This document shows, one piece after another, positions 20,858-33,100 of a DNA stretch of 63,670 nt. The notes under the pieces were generated by a model, which ran no database searches, was not told where the DNA came from, and saw only the letters and a program-made list of their open reading frames with translations. This DNA is from Limnohabitans sp. DM1. Its GTDB lineage: Bacteria > Pseudomonadota > Gammaproteobacteria > Burkholderiales > Burkholderiaceae_C. The DNA lies in contig NZ_CXOO01000054.1 in the NCBI RefSeq assembly GCF_001269385.1, positions 1 to 63,670 of the forward strand, written 5' to 3'. Made by a program: the position numbers and the translations under genes. Position 1 is the stretch's first letter; each line of letters opens with the position of its first letter.

Positions 20858-21135
20858 GCTTTAACCCAGCCTTGGTTTTGAGCGATGGCCAAAAAATCCA
20901 AGACATCCTCGCTCAAATTACCGGTGTTGAAGTCGCGCTCCAAGCGCGCAATGATCTCGCTCACGGGGCGTTGGCCGTCCAGGCGGCTCATGATTTCGCC
21001 CGCACTGGCGTTGAGCTTGACCATGCCTTCGGGGTAGAGCAAGACCCAGCTTTTTTGAACTTCTTCGTACTGCAAGCGGTACAACGCCGCCACCTTAGGG
21101 CAGGCACTCAAGTCCATACGGGCTGCGGCTGTCAT
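20854..21135 (-). CDS. pqqD: PQQ biosynthesis peptide chaperone PqqD
   Basis: A 93-residue winged-helix RRE-type protein that binds the PqqA precursor and presents it to PqqE. The sequence carries the family's [12 protein letters not shown] strand region, the N-terminal half of the fold, and a helical C-terminal part ([10 protein letters not shown]...). It overlaps pqqC by 4 bp at its start and pqqE by 4 bp at its end, and it has normal length. In some bacteria pqqC and pqqD, or pqqD and pqqE, are fused; here they are separate. Confidence 0.95.
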   Translation of the reverse strand: MTAAARMDLSACPKVAALYRLQYEEVQKSWVLLYPEGMVKLNASAGEIMSRLDGQRPVSEIIARLERDFNTGNLSEDVLDFLAIAQNQGWVKA

Positions 21136-21869
21136 GCTTTGGGCCCGGTGATTTCAATGGTGCATTGGCTGAGCAAAATGGCGTCGGCCAGTGCCCACAA
21201 CACGTCGAGCTTGAATTGCAAAATGTTCAGGGCGCGCTCTTGTAGGGCACGGGATTGGCTGAAGTGCTGCAAGGTGAAATGCAAACCGTGTTCGACATCG
21301 CGGCGCGCTTGCGTCAGGCGTTGCTTGAAATACTGCAAACCCGCCGCATCCACCCAAGGGTAGTGGGTGGGCCAAGTGTCAATGCGTTGCTGGTGAATGT
21401 GCGGCGCAAACAACTCGGTCAAGCTGGAGGCCACCGCCTCTTGCCATGGCCTTTGCCGGGCAAAGTTGACATATGCGTCCACCGCAAAGCGGGCAGCGGG
21501 TACCACATAGCGCAGGGAGGTGACGTCGTCGCGCGACAGGCCGACCGCTTGGCCCAAACGTATCCAGGCCTCGATGCCACCGGCGTCGTCCACGCCGCCG
21601 ATGTGACAGCCATCGTGGTCCAGGATGCGTTGAATCCATTCGCGCCGAATGGCGATGTCGTCGCAGTTCGACAGGATGGCCGCGTCTTTGATGGGAATGG
21701 AAATTTGGTAGTAAAAACGATTGGCCACCCAGCCGCGCAGTTGGGGCGGCGTCAATTCACCCCGTCCCATCATCACATGGAAGGGGTGGTGAATGTGGTA
21801 ACTGGTGCTCTTGCCGCGCAGGCGTTCTTCAAACGCTTCGGGGCTCCAAGGGGCGCGGGTGTCGGTCAT
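21132..21869 (-). CDS. pqqC: Pyrroloquinoline-quinone synthase PqqC
   Basis: A 245-residue cofactorless oxidase that performs the final ring closure and eight-electron oxidation to PQQ. Family signatures include the N-terminal [18 protein letters not shown] segment, the WVANRFYYQ helix and the ILDHDG segment, with the histidines of the active site retained by eye. Length is typical (about 250). It overlaps pqqB and pqqD by 4 bp each. Confidence 0.96.
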   Translation of the reverse strand: MTDTRAPWSPEAFEERLRGKSTSYHIHHPFHVMMGRGELTPPQLRGWVANRFYYQISIPIKDAAILSNCDDIAIRREWIQRILDHDGCHIGGVDDAGGIEAWIRLGQAVGLSRDDVTSLRYVVPAARFAVDAYVNFARQRPWQEAVASSLTELFAPHIHQQRIDTWPTHYPWVDAAGLQYFKQRLTQARRDVEHGLHFTLQHFSQSRALQERALNILQFKLDVLWALADAILLSQCTIEITGPKA

Positions 21870-22783
21870 AGGTCAATGTCCATGCCGTCAAAGCAGACCT
21901 CAACCCCGCGGCGCGTGAGTTCTTGGCGTTGCGGGCTTTGGGCATTCAGGATGGGGTTGGTGTTGTTGATGTGAATCAGAATTTTTCGGGTGTGCGCGGG
22001 CAGGCGGTCTAGCCATTCGAGCATGCCCCCTGGACCGCTTTGCGGCATGTGGCCCATGGACCGGGACGTTTTGGCCGATGCCCCCAGCGCAATCATTTCG
22101 TCATCGCTCCAGAGGGTGCCATCGACCAGCACGCAGTCGGCACTTTGCATGGCCTGCCAAACGTGGGGCTCCATGGCCCCCAGGCCCGGGGCGTAAAACA
22201 AGGTCTTGCCAGTCGCCGTGTCGGTGAGGGTGACGCCGACGTTGTCGCCGGGCTGCGGTTGGTCGCGGTGGGGCGAATAAGGCGGCGCATTGCTGATCAA
22301 GGGCAGGGCGGCAAAGTGCAGGCCGGGCACGGTCGCCATGTCAAAGCCCGTGGGCGTCAGGGGCACCTCGTGCCAGTCGACCCCGCAATAGTGCGACAGC
22401 ACTTTGAACAGCGGATTGCCGGTGACCAGGTCATCGCGCACCAGGGGGTGGCACCAAATGGGCAAAGGCTGGCGGTGCTCGCGCAGCATGTACAGGCCCG
22501 TGGTGTGGTCAATTTGGGCGTCCATCAAAAAGATGGCTTGGATGGCTGTGTCGCGCAGGGCGCGTGCAGGTTGCAAGGTCTTGAAGGCTTTGAGTTGCTG
22601 CAAGATATCAGGGGAAGCATTGAACAGCACCCAATCGGTCTGATTGGCACTGACGGCTATCGAAGACTGGGTACGAGGCTGGTAATCCGGGTGGTCGTTT
22701 CGGCAGGCTGCGCAGTGTGGGCAATTGCAATTCCATTGCGGAAATCCGCCACCAGCGGCCGAACCCAAGACATGAATTTTCAC
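21866..22783 (-). CDS. pqqB: PQQ biosynthesis protein PqqB (metallo-hydrolase fold)
   Basis: A 305-residue member of the metallo-beta-lactamase fold. It is reported to act as a hydroxylase on the Glu-Tyr intermediate before PqqC. The N-terminus is typical ([19 protein letters not shown]), followed by the zinc knuckle CNCPHCAAC, then [10 protein letters not shown] and the C-terminal HINNTNPIL. The start lies 76 bp after pqqA, with a strong hairpin in the gap. The stop overlaps the pqqC start by 4 bp. Confidence 0.96.
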   Translation of the reverse strand: MKIHVLGSAAGGGFPQWNCNCPHCAACRNDHPDYQPRTQSSIAVSANQTDWVLFNASPDILQQLKAFKTLQPARALRDTAIQAIFLMDAQIDHTTGLYMLREHRQPLPIWCHPLVRDDLVTGNPLFKVLSHYCGVDWHEVPLTPTGFDMATVPGLHFAALPLISNAPPYSPHRDQPQPGDNVGVTLTDTATGKTLFYAPGLGAMEPHVWQAMQSADCVLVDGTLWSDDEMIALGASAKTSRSMGHMPQSGPGGMLEWLDRLPAHTRKILIHINNTNPILNAQSPQRQELTRRGVEVCFDGMDIDL

Positions 22784-22815
22784 GGTACAGGACGAGATAA
22801 ACGGGTCAAAAGGAC

Positions 22816-22847
22816 ATCAGCCCAACGGGAACATCCCGTGGGCTGAT
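22816..22847 (-). promoter_or_regulatory. pqqA-pqqB intergenic hairpin (attenuator/processing)
   Basis: An inverted repeat of about 14 bp with a single bulged A (ATCAGCCCA-A-CGGGA pairing with TCCCGTGGGCTGAT) lies between pqqA and pqqB. There is no T-run, so it is more likely a partial terminator or RNA-stabilising structure than a full stop. Such a hairpin, giving excess pqqA transcript over pqqBCDE, is known from other pqq operons. Confidence 0.65.
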
Positions 22848-22859
22848 CGGCACATGCAC

Positions 22860-22934
22860 TCAGCGGTTGGCAATGTACATCGTGATTTCAAAGCCAAAAC
22901 GCATGTCGGTTGCCGTTGGTTTTTCCCATGTCAT
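22860..22934 (-). CDS. pqqA: PqqA, PQQ precursor peptide
   Basis: A 24-residue precursor peptide. It starts MTWEKPTATDMR and contains the FGFEITMYIANR core, where Glu16 and Tyr20 (E-x3-Y) are the residues that become PQQ. A good ribosome binding site, AAGGAG, sits 6 nt before the ATG. It is the first gene of the operon, too short for normal gene callers, and identified from the E-x3-Y core and its position directly upstream of pqqB. Confidence 0.96.
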   Translation of the reverse strand: MTWEKPTATDMRFGFEITMYIANR

Positions 22935-23145
22935 GTCGATCTCCTTGGTGTTGTCAGGCAAAGTGCCTTGAATGTGCGGACAGCCTGTCTGCCCGCATCA
23001 GATGCAGTTTGGAGGGGTGGGCGCCTTCTAGCCATCCTGAATTCATGGATTTGCACCTCATGAATTTCATGAGTTTGGCGGGGTGCAGCCAAAGCATTCT
23101 GGGCAGGCCCGGGTGCCCAGCACAAATGCCGATAGCATCCTGACC
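22935..23145. promoter_or_regulatory. Divergent control region, pqqA / proline iminopeptidase
   Basis: This 211-bp gap holds the 5' ends of the pqq operon and the peptidase-kinase-regulator operon. A 7-bp inverted repeat (ATTCATG at 23041-23047, CATGAAT at 23059-23065, centres 18 bp apart) with extra ATTTCATG-like half-sites could bind a dimeric regulator. No clear -35/-10 pair stands out. Confidence 0.4.
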
Positions 23146-24180
23146 ATGTTGCAACGCTGCGTCCCCCCAGTTCACCTGTCTGCCCATGGTCGCCTGGATC
23201 CGGCGCGTGAGCCATTTGAGGCAGGCCTGCTGGATGTCGGCCAAGGCCATCGCTTGTATGTGGAGCAGTGCGGCAACCCTGAGGGTTTGCCGGTGGTCTT
23301 TTTGCACGGTGGCCCAGGCAGCGCTTGCAGCCCAGGTCACCGGTCGTTTTTTGATCCCGGCATTTTTCGCGCCATCTTGATGGATCAACGCGCTTGCGGT
23401 CGCAGCGTGGCCCCACCCGGCTGGGCGCACAACACCACGGCCCATTTGATCGCTGACCTGGAGGTCTTGCGCCAACACTTGGGCCTGTCGCGCTGGCTGG
23501 TCATGGGCGGTTCGTGGGGGGCAGGTCTGGGTTTGGCTTATGCCGCAGCCCACCCCGAGGCTTGCCTGGGCTTGCTGCTGCGGGGCGTGTTTCTGGGTCG
23601 GCCTGGCGACATCGATGCATTTTTTCAGGGCATGCAGCCACGCCTGCCACAAGCTTGGGCCGCATTGACGCGTGGCGCGTCAGAGGCGCAAAAGTCGCGC
23701 ATCGTGCCATGGCTTCACCACCACTTGCACAGCGGCAGTGCGGCCAAGGCCCTAGACATCGCCCTGCGCTGGGAAGCCTGGGAGGCATCGGTGGAGCAGC
23801 AGCAGCTTGTGCCCGCCCGAGCGGCTCAGTTGCCGCTCCATGAGGTGCAGCGGCTGGTGCGCAAATACCAAGTGCAAAGTCACTATCTGCATCATGGGTG
23901 CTTTTGGGGCGATGACGGTTTGCTGTCACGCATCTACACGCTGCACAGTCTGCCTGTGGCGCTGGTGCATGGCCAGTGCGATACGGTGTGCAGCCCGCAA
24001 GCGGCGTTGGAGGTGCACCGCCGCTTGCCGCACAGCACTCTGAATCTGCTGGCCCAAAGTGGCCACAATCCGTATGAACCTGTCATGGCGCAGGCCGTGG
24101 TGAATGCACTCAATGGCTTTGCCCGGCATGGCCATTTTGGGCGCCCCGACTTGCCAATGCCCGCACGGGACACACCATGA
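23146..24180 (+). CDS. pip: Proline iminopeptidase (alpha/beta hydrolase, S33)
   Basis: 344 residues from the ATG at 23146. The enzyme removes N-terminal proline from peptides. Visible features: oxyanion segment HGGPGS (54-59), DQRACGRS (the family consensus has G where A83 stands), nucleophile elbow GGSWGAG with Ser123, acid Asp279 in HGQCD, and His307 in QSGHNP. No signal peptide, so probably cytoplasmic. Its last 4 bp overlap the sensor kinase start, making it first gene of a three-gene operon divergent from pqqABCDE. An upstream in-frame start at 23083 is less likely. A part in trimming PQQ precursor peptides is only a guess. Confidence 0.9.
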   Translation: MLQRCVPPVHLSAHGRLDPAREPFEAGLLDVGQGHRLYVEQCGNPEGLPVVFLHGGPGSACSPGHRSFFDPGIFRAILMDQRACGRSVAPPGWAHNTTAHLIADLEVLRQHLGLSRWLVMGGSWGAGLGLAYAAAHPEACLGLLLRGVFLGRPGDIDAFFQGMQPRLPQAWAALTRGASEAQKSRIVPWLHHHLHSGSAAKALDIALRWEAWEASVEQQQLVPARAAQLPLHEVQRLVRKYQVQSHYLHHGCFWGDDGLLSRIYTLHSLPVALVHGQCDTVCSPQAALEVHRRLPHSTLNLLAQSGHNPYEPVMAQAVVNALNGFARHGHFGRPDLPMPARDTP

Positions 24181-25532
24181 GCCTCAGACTCCAAGTCAAC
24201 TTGATCATCATCGCCATGATGGCGGTGTTTGCGTCCATTTTGATCGGGCTGCAACTCGACAACACACGCCGAAGCGTGCGTGAAGAGGTGGTTTCAGCCA
24301 ATGTGGTGGCTGGTCAGTTTTTGTCGCGCTTGCAATGGATCTATGGCAACGATGGTATGACGGGCATTGCCGAATTTTTGCGCCAAGTGGGGCGCATTCG
24401 CGCCAACGCCATTGAGCTGCGCGATGACAGCGACCAGCTCATTTACCGTTCACCTCCATCTGTGTACAAAGCCGGACTCGAAGCGCCCGAGTGGTACAGC
24501 CGCATCGTCTCGCCCCCACTGCCTGCTCGCGTCATTCAACTGCCCAACGGGCGCATGATTTTGCAAGCTGACACCTCGCGTGCCGTGCTCGATGGCTGGG
24601 ACGAACTGCGCCCCATGCTGTGGACTGTGCTGCTGTGTTTCTTGCTGGGCAACGCTCTCGTGTATGCCCTCATGCGCCGCGCCTTGAAGCCGATGCACCA
24701 GTTGAGTCAGGGCTTGTTGAGCATGGCGGATGGCCGCTACGACACCCGGCTGACACAGATGACGGGGCACGAAGGACGTCAAATGGGATTGGCCTTTAAC
24801 CGCATGGCGAAGTCGGTGCAAGACAGCATCGAAGCGCGCAAAGAGGCGCGCAAAGCGGCACAAGAACTGGCCGAAAACCGTGAACTGACGCAAATGATCC
24901 AGGACCGCATTGAGATCGAGCGCGGCGCGATTTCACGCGAGTTGCATGACGAGTTGGGACAGCAAGTCACGGCCATTAAAAGTGTCAGCCTGGCCATTGC
25001 GCAGCGTGCCGAAAAAACAGACCCGTCGATTGAGTCTTCTGCGCGCTTGGTGATGGCGTGCGCCGATCAGATTTACGATGGGATGCACCGCCTGATTGCC
25101 ACTTTGAGGCCGCTGGCGCTGGACCGTTTTGGATTGCACGACGCCCTGCTCGACTTGCTGGCCGACAGCCGGATGCGCCACCCCAAGGTGCGGATCGAGG
25201 CGCTCATCAGGGCGCCCTTGACCGACTTGCATGCGTCATTGGCCACGGCCATTTATCGGATCATCCAAGAAGCGCTGAACAATGCGTTGCGACACGCCCA
25301 GGCCCAATGCATTGAAATCACCGTGACAGCAGAAGCAGGGCAACTGGACATCCAAGTGGTGGACGACGGCCTCGGACAAGTGCTGCATTTTGAGACCCAT
25401 GGCCACTTTGGCTTGCCGGGCATGCGTGAGCGTGCTGAAGCCCTCGGGGGCACACTCCGATGGCTGCAAAGAACCCCTACGGGCGTGGTGATCCGGGCCA
25501 CACTGCCTGTCATTCCAAAAAATAGCTCATGA
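24177..25532 (+). CDS. NarX/UhpB-type sensor histidine kinase
   Basis: A 451-residue inner-membrane kinase. TM1 is at ~7-26 (LIIIAMMAVFASILIGL), a periplasmic domain of ~110 residues follows, then TM2 at ~140-162, HAMP (RALKPMHQLSQGL...), a HisKA_3 dimerisation helix with His257 in SRELHDELGQQ, and an HATPase_c domain with the N-box ALNNALRHAQ and the DDGLG box. HPK7-family architecture. It overlaps the peptidase before it and the response regulator after it by 4 bp each, so the three are co-translated. The signal is unknown. Position beside pqqABCDE suggests control of PQQ synthesis or PQQ-dependent dehydrogenases, as for LuxR-type regulators in other proteobacteria; that is inference. Confidence 0.92.
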   Translation: MSLRLQVNLIIIAMMAVFASILIGLQLDNTRRSVREEVVSANVVAGQFLSRLQWIYGNDGMTGIAEFLRQVGRIRANAIELRDDSDQLIYRSPPSVYKAGLEAPEWYSRIVSPPLPARVIQLPNGRMILQADTSRAVLDGWDELRPMLWTVLLCFLLGNALVYALMRRALKPMHQLSQGLLSMADGRYDTRLTQMTGHEGRQMGLAFNRMAKSVQDSIEARKEARKAAQELAENRELTQMIQDRIEIERGAISRELHDELGQQVTAIKSVSLAIAQRAEKTDPSIESSARLVMACADQIYDGMHRLIATLRPLALDRFGLHDALLDLLADSRMRHPKVRIEALIRAPLTDLHASLATAIYRIIQEALNNALRHAQAQCIEITVTAEAGQLDIQVVDDGLGQVLHFETHGHFGLPGMRERAEALGGTLRWLQRTPTGVVIRATLPVIPKNSS

Positions 25533-26182
25533 AAAAAATCAAAGTCATGTTGGTTGATGACCATGCCGTGGTGCGCATGGGGTTTCGCCTTTTGTTGCAA
25601 GCGACTGCCGACATCGACGTGGTGGCCGAAGCCAGCTCGGGTGAAGAGGCCTGCCAAACGGTCGAAGCCAGCACACCGGATGTGGTCATCATGGACATCG
25701 CCATGCCCGGCATGGGCGGCATTGAAACCATCAAACGCCTGAGCAGCAAATGTAGCGGGCTGGGCATCTTGGCCCTGTCCGCGCACGAAGACATCAGTCA
25801 CCCGATGCGCGCCTTGCAAGCCGGCGCATTGGGCTATTTGTCCAAACGCTGCGCGCCCGAGGCCTTGATGGACGCGATCCGCTCAGTCGCCAAAGGGCAG
25901 CCCTATATGGATGCTCAAATTGCTCAGCGCCTGGCCATGCAGTCCATCAAGGGCCGGGAAAATCCTGTCGAAAAACTGTCTGCGCGAGAGTTTGAAGTGT
26001 TCGCACAATTGGCCCGCGGCCAATCGGTGGCCCAAATTTCCGAGTTGCTGAACTTGTCAGCCTCCACGGTGGGCACGCACCTGTACAACATCAAACAAAA
26101 ACTGGGGCTCAACAACCAATCCGAACTGACGCTCTTGGCCGTGCGTCATGGTGTGATCAGCGTCACCGATGGATGTGCGTGA
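25529..26182 (+). CDS. LuxR/NarL-family response regulator
   Basis: 217 residues. The receiver domain has the acidic pair DD (10-11), the phosphoacceptor Asp56 in VVIMDIAMPG, and the conserved Lys in YLSKRCAPE. The C-terminal LuxR HTH (~150-210) has LSAREFEVFAQLARGQS and the recognition helix SASTVGTHLYNIKQKL. It is the partner of the overlapping kinase. Likely targets are the divergent pqqA promoter and its own operon, but no site can be proven from sequence alone. No other HTH regulator is near this operon. Confidence 0.95.
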   Translation: MKKIKVMLVDDHAVVRMGFRLLLQATADIDVVAEASSGEEACQTVEASTPDVVIMDIAMPGMGGIETIKRLSSKCSGLGILALSAHEDISHPMRALQAGALGYLSKRCAPEALMDAIRSVAKGQPYMDAQIAQRLAMQSIKGRENPVEKLSAREFEVFAQLARGQSVAQISELLNLSASTVGTHLYNIKQKLGLNNQSELTLLAVRHGVISVTDGCA

Positions 26183-26340
26183 AGGGCTTGCGCGTAGGGC
26201 GAATCACCCTGCGCGATAGCCGACAAATGTCGGATTTGCGCCCCGCGATGGGGCGAGGCACAGGCCCTGGCTTCTAGCTGCCGTATCCAGAGGCCATCTC
26301 CCGCAGATCAGCGTTTTGTCGTCGATCGCGGTACACAGTC
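26183..26340. repeat. Intergenic palindromic repeats between convergent genes
   Basis: Stem-loops at 26192-26214 (GCGTAGGG/CCCTGCGC with a G-T pair) and 26239-26255 (CGCCCC/GGGGCG) flank GCCGACAAATGTCGG. They lie between the convergent response-regulator and metH genes and may act as bidirectional terminators, though T-tracts are absent. They resemble the dispersed palindromes of beta-proteobacterial intergenic regions. Confidence 0.5.
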
Positions 26341-27387
<1,047 letters not shown>

Positions 27388-27398
27388 CGCCACATTGT

Positions 27399-27429
27399 AA
27401 AAAAGTCCCTGCGGCTGCCCGCAGGGACT
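27399..27429 (-). terminator. Rho-independent terminator of katG
   Basis: Read on the minus strand, a perfect 11-bp stem AGTCCCTGCGG / CCGCAGGGACT with a 4-nt loop is followed by a run of Ts (TTTTT). It sits 43 bp after the katG stop and immediately before the metH1 start. Confidence 0.93.
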
Positions 27430-27471
27430 CAGGTTTCAAGCAGGCGCACAAGCCGCGCCCACCGCAAAGAC

Positions 27472-29890
<2,419 letters not shown>

Positions 29891-29956
29891 GGTTTTTGTT
29901 AGTTACCGCACAAAGCCCATGCCCAAAGCTTGACAAGCGCCAACATCAGGGGAACA

Positions 29957-30078
29957 ACGGTATTCGTAGGTAGGCGGTCGAAGACCCCGCCGTTTGACCT
30001 GATGGACCCCCTTTGCCTGCAGCCAGCGCTTTGAGTCAAGCGTGCATCGTCGGACTCTTCGAGTACCGACCTACAGGG
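29957..30078. repeat. Dispersed ~120-bp intergenic repeat, copy 1
   Basis: Runs from ACGGTATTCGTAG through GGTCGAAGACCCCG, GATGGACCCCC and CAGCGCTT to CGGACTCTTCGAGTACCGACCTAC. A close second copy is at 35625-35740 and shorter pieces occur at 35590 and 39262. It contains inverted sub-repeats (GTCGAAGAC; CGGACTC..GAGTACCG). No coding function. Confidence 0.75.
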
Positions 30079-30109
30079 CAGGCATTTTGGGTGGAGGGCC
30101 TTGACCGTT

Positions 30110-30829
30110 TCAGCGGCCTGTCCACCGCCCGAACCCAGCAGCCCGCAACTGGCAAGCCGGACACTGACCACAGCCATAACCCCAGTCGTGGCGTTGCGTG
30201 CGTTCACCCAGGTAACAGGTGTGGGTGTGCTCCACGATCACCTCCACCAGCGCCTGCCCGCCGCCTTGGGGCTGAGCCTTTTGGCCCAGGTCATGCGCCA
30301 GCTGCCAGGTTTGGGCTTTGTCGATCCACATCAGCGGCGTCTCGATCAGCAGTTTGCGGTCCATGCCCAGCGACAGGGCCACCTGCATGGCCTTCATGGT
30401 GTCGTCGCGGCAGTCGGGGTAGCCCGAAAAATCGGTCTCGCACACGCCCGTGACGATGACCTGCAAGCCCCGGCGGTAAGCCAGCGCCGCCGCCAGCGTG
30501 AGGAACAGCAGGTTGCGCCCGGGCACGAAGGTGTTGGGCAGGCCCGAGCTTTCCATCTCGATGGCGGTGTCGCGGGTCAATGAGGTTTCGCTGATCTGGC
30601 CGAGGATGCGAGCGTCCAGCAAATGGTCTTCGCCCATTTTGGGGGCCCATTGCGGGAACTTCGCCTTGATGGCGGCCAACACGTTCAGGCGGGCGTCCAA
30701 CTCGACTTTGTGGCGCTGTCCGTAGTCAAAAGCCAGGGTTTCAACACGGCCGTAACGGCTCAAGGCCTGGGCCAGGCAGGTGGTGGAGTCCTGACCACCG
30801 GAAAACAGGACAAGGGCGGAGGTGTGCAT
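30110..30829 (-). CDS. queC: 7-cyano-7-deazaguanine synthase QueC
   Basis: A 239-residue ATP-dependent ligase converting 7-carboxy-7-deazaguanine to preQ0 in queuosine synthesis. The PP-loop is at residues ~8-16 ([11 protein letters not shown]). [13 protein letters not shown] and [15 protein letters not shown] are family segments. The C-terminal zinc site is visible as CYLGER... and CGQCPAC. Length is normal. It is divergent from recQ across a 372-bp gap with unusual hairpins. No other queuosine gene is in the window. Confidence 0.95.
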   Translation of the reverse strand: MHTSALVLFSGGQDSTTCLAQALSRYGRVETLAFDYGQRHKVELDARLNVLAAIKAKFPQWAPKMGEDHLLDARILGQISETSLTRDTAIEMESSGLPNTFVPGRNLLFLTLAAALAYRRGLQVIVTGVCETDFSGYPDCRDDTMKAMQVALSLGMDRKLLIETPLMWIDKAQTWQLAHDLGQKAQPQGGGQALVEVIVEHTHTCYLGERTQRHDWGYGCGQCPACQLRAAGFGRWTGR

Positions 30830-30893
30830 GGGCTGGGATGGTAACGCTGTCCATGAAGGGGGAGCTGTCAGAGTCTGGGCGCGGCGGAGCGCA

Positions 30894-30971
30894 TTTGGAA
30901 GGGGCCGGCGGCGGGCTCCTCATACGGCGGGGGTACGCCAAAATCGTCGCCCGCCGCCGGCCCCTTCCAAA
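30894..30971. repeat. Perfect 23-bp hairpin with 32-nt shared loop (first of pair)
   Basis: Arms 30894-30916 and 30949-30971 are perfect reverse complements (GC-rich, GGGGCCGGCGGCGGGC core). The 32-nt loop 30917-30948 is the exact reverse complement of the loop of the second hairpin at 31054-31085, although the arms of the two hairpins are unrelated. The hairpin lies 64 bp upstream of queC, in the queC/recQ divergent region. Confidence 0.9.
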
Positions 30972-31026
30972 CACTGGTGGTGGTCGACAGTCTTGGGTGT
31001 GTTAGCCGCGCAGCCCATGGTTTTGC

Positions 31027-31112
31027 GTGGGTGGGTGAGGGCAGGCACAGGGTGACGATTTTGGCGTACCCCCGCCGTATGAGGAACCCTGTGCCTGCCC
31101 TCACCCACCCAC
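31027..31112. repeat. Perfect 27-bp hairpin with complementary loop (second of pair)
   Basis: Arms 31027-31053 and 31086-31112 are perfect reverse complements (GGGTGAGGGCAGGCACAGGG core, purine-rich on one strand). The loop 31054-31085 is the exact reverse complement of the loop of the first hairpin. Outer bases TTTTGCG (31021-31027) and CGCAAAA (31121-31127) could extend the stem. It lies 89 bp upstream of recQ. Confidence 0.9.
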
Positions 31113-31201
31113 ACCACACCCGCAAAAACTCAAGCGACAAACGCTAAACCCAAGCCATCGATAGAGGACAATCAAGCCTTCAAAAAGCCCGTCAATCCCC
31201 A

Positions 31202-33046
31202 GTGTCCCCCCACCTCCCCATCCTGCGCGAAGTTTTTGGCTACGACGCCTTTCGCGGCCCGCAGCAAGCCATCATCGACCATGTGGCTGCTGGCGGCGAT
31301 GCGCTGGTGCTCATGCCCACGGGCGGGGGCAAGTCGCTGTGCTACCAGGTGCCCGCCATTGCGCGCCAGCGGGCAGGCCACGGCATCACCGTGGTCGTCT
31401 CGCCCCTGATTGCATTGATGCACGACCAGGTCGGTGCGCTGCACGAAGCAGGCGTGAGCGCCGCCTTCCTCAACTCCACCCTCACCAGCGAAGAAGCCAG
31501 CGACATCGAGCGGCGCTTGCTGCGCGGCGAAATCACCCTGCTGTATGCAGCGCCCGAGCGCGTGACCAACGCCCGTTTTCTGGCACAAATGGATTCGCTG
31601 CTCGAGCGCGGACTGCTGAGCCTGTTTGCCATCGACGAAGCGCATTGCGTGAGCCAATGGGGCCACGACTTCCGGCCTGAATACCGGGGCCTGTCGGTGC
31701 TGCACGAGCGCTACCCCAGCGTGCCGCGTGTGGCGCTCACGGCCACGGCCGATGCGCTGACCCGCGCCGATATCGTCGAGCGCCTGCAACTGGAAAGCGC
31801 CGAGCTGTTCATCAGCAGCTTTGACCGACCCAACATCCGTTACACCATCGTCGAGAAAAAAGACGCCAGCACCCAGCTGCTGCGCTTCATCGAGCGCGAA
31901 CACCCCGAAGAAGCGGGTGTGGTCTATTGCCAGTCGCGCAAGCGGGTCGAAGAGATCGCGGTCATGTTGTGTGAAGCGGGCATCCATGCGCTGCCCTATC
32001 ACGCAGGGTTGGACGCCGCCGTGCGCCAGCGCCACCAGAACGAATTTTTGCGCGAAGAAGGCGTGGTCATGGTGGCCACCGTGGCCTTTGGCATGGGCAT
32101 CGACAAGCCCGATGTGCGCTTTGTGGCGCACCTGGACATGCCCAAAAACATCGAAGGCTATTACCAGGAGACCGGCCGCGCAGGGCGCGACGGCCTGGCG
32201 TCTGACGCGTGGATGGCCTACGGCCTGCAAGACGTGGTGAACCAGCGCCGCATGATCGACGAGAGCCCGGCGGGCGAAGACTTCAAGCAAGTCATGCGCG
32301 GCAAGCTCGACGCGCTGCTGGCCCTGGCCGAAGCGACCGACTGCCGCCGCGTGCGGCTTTTGGGCTACTTTGGCGAGCCCAGCATGCCCTGCGGCAACTG
32401 CGACAACTGCCTGCACCCGCCCCAAGTGTGGGACGGCACCGATGCGGCCCGCAAGCTGCTGTCCACCGTCTACCGCACGCAGCAAAGCAGCGGTCACAGC
32501 TTTGGCGCGGGCCACACCATGGACATCGTGCGCGGCAAAAAAACCGACAAGGTGGCGCAGCGCGGCCACGAAAGCATCAGCACCTTTGGCCTGGGCGCCG
32601 AGTACAGCGAGCAGCAACTGCGCGCTGTGATGCGCCAGCTGATCGCGATTGGCGCGCTGCATGTGCACACCGAAGAGGGTTTCAGCACCCTGCACCTGAC
32701 CGAGGCGTCACGCGCCGTGCTCAAAGGCGATGTGCCCGTGCAGCTGCGCGAAAGCACCAGCCAACGCGGCGACAAACGCAGCCGCACGCGCAGCGCCCCA
32801 GCGCCCGCTGCCGCCAATCTGGGGCAGGACGCGATGGTGCGCTACATCAACCTCAAGGCCTGGCGGGCCGAGGTGGCCAAAGAACACAACCTGCCCGCCT
32901 ATGTGATCTTCCACGACGCCACGTTGGCCGCCATTGCCGAACACGCCCCGCAAAGCCTGTCAGACCTGCAAGGCATCAGTGGACTGGGCGTGAAAAAGCT
33001 CGAAGCCTACGGCCCGCAGGTGCTGCGGGTGTGCCAGGGGATGTGA
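31202..33046 (+). CDS. recQ: ATP-dependent DNA helicase RecQ
   Basis: 614 residues from a GTG start (no ATG fits upstream). A 3'-5' helicase of the RecF pathway. Motif 0 is FRGPQQ, Walker A is PTGGGKS with Lys44, the DEAH box is at 145-148 followed by [13 protein letters not shown], and motif VI is in ETGRAGRDG. Then comes the RecQ-C-terminal zinc domain ([19 protein letters not shown]), a winged helix, and a complete HRDC domain (~540-614). The linker [17 protein letters not shown] is low-complexity. Normal length for the family. Confidence 0.96.
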   Translation: MSPHLPILREVFGYDAFRGPQQAIIDHVAAGGDALVLMPTGGGKSLCYQVPAIARQRAGHGITVVVSPLIALMHDQVGALHEAGVSAAFLNSTLTSEEASDIERRLLRGEITLLYAAPERVTNARFLAQMDSLLERGLLSLFAIDEAHCVSQWGHDFRPEYRGLSVLHERYPSVPRVALTATADALTRADIVERLQLESAELFISSFDRPNIRYTIVEKKDASTQLLRFIEREHPEEAGVVYCQSRKRVEEIAVMLCEAGIHALPYHAGLDAAVRQRHQNEFLREEGVVMVATVAFGMGIDKPDVRFVAHLDMPKNIEGYYQETGRAGRDGLASDAWMAYGLQDVVNQRRMIDESPAGEDFKQVMRGKLDALLALAEATDCRRVRLLGYFGEPSMPCGNCDNCLHPPQVWDGTDAARKLLSTVYRTQQSSGHSFGAGHTMDIVRGKKTDKVAQRGHESISTFGLGAEYSEQQLRAVMRQLIAIGALHVHTEEGFSTLHLTEASRAVLKGDVPVQLRESTSQRGDKRSRTRSAPAPAAANLGQDAMVRYINLKAWRAEVAKEHNLPAYVIFHDATLAAIAEHAPQSLSDLQGISGLGVKKLEAYGPQVLRVCQGM

Positions 33047-33100
33047 CAGGGGCCGAATCCTTGGGTGCTGAACACCAAGATTGCTGCTGCCCTGCGATGT

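Noticed and set aside
30822..31140. Short open frames on both strands across the paired hairpins
   Set aside because: They are by-products of the inverted repeats, lack ribosome sites, and repeat the same residues because the core is duplicated.
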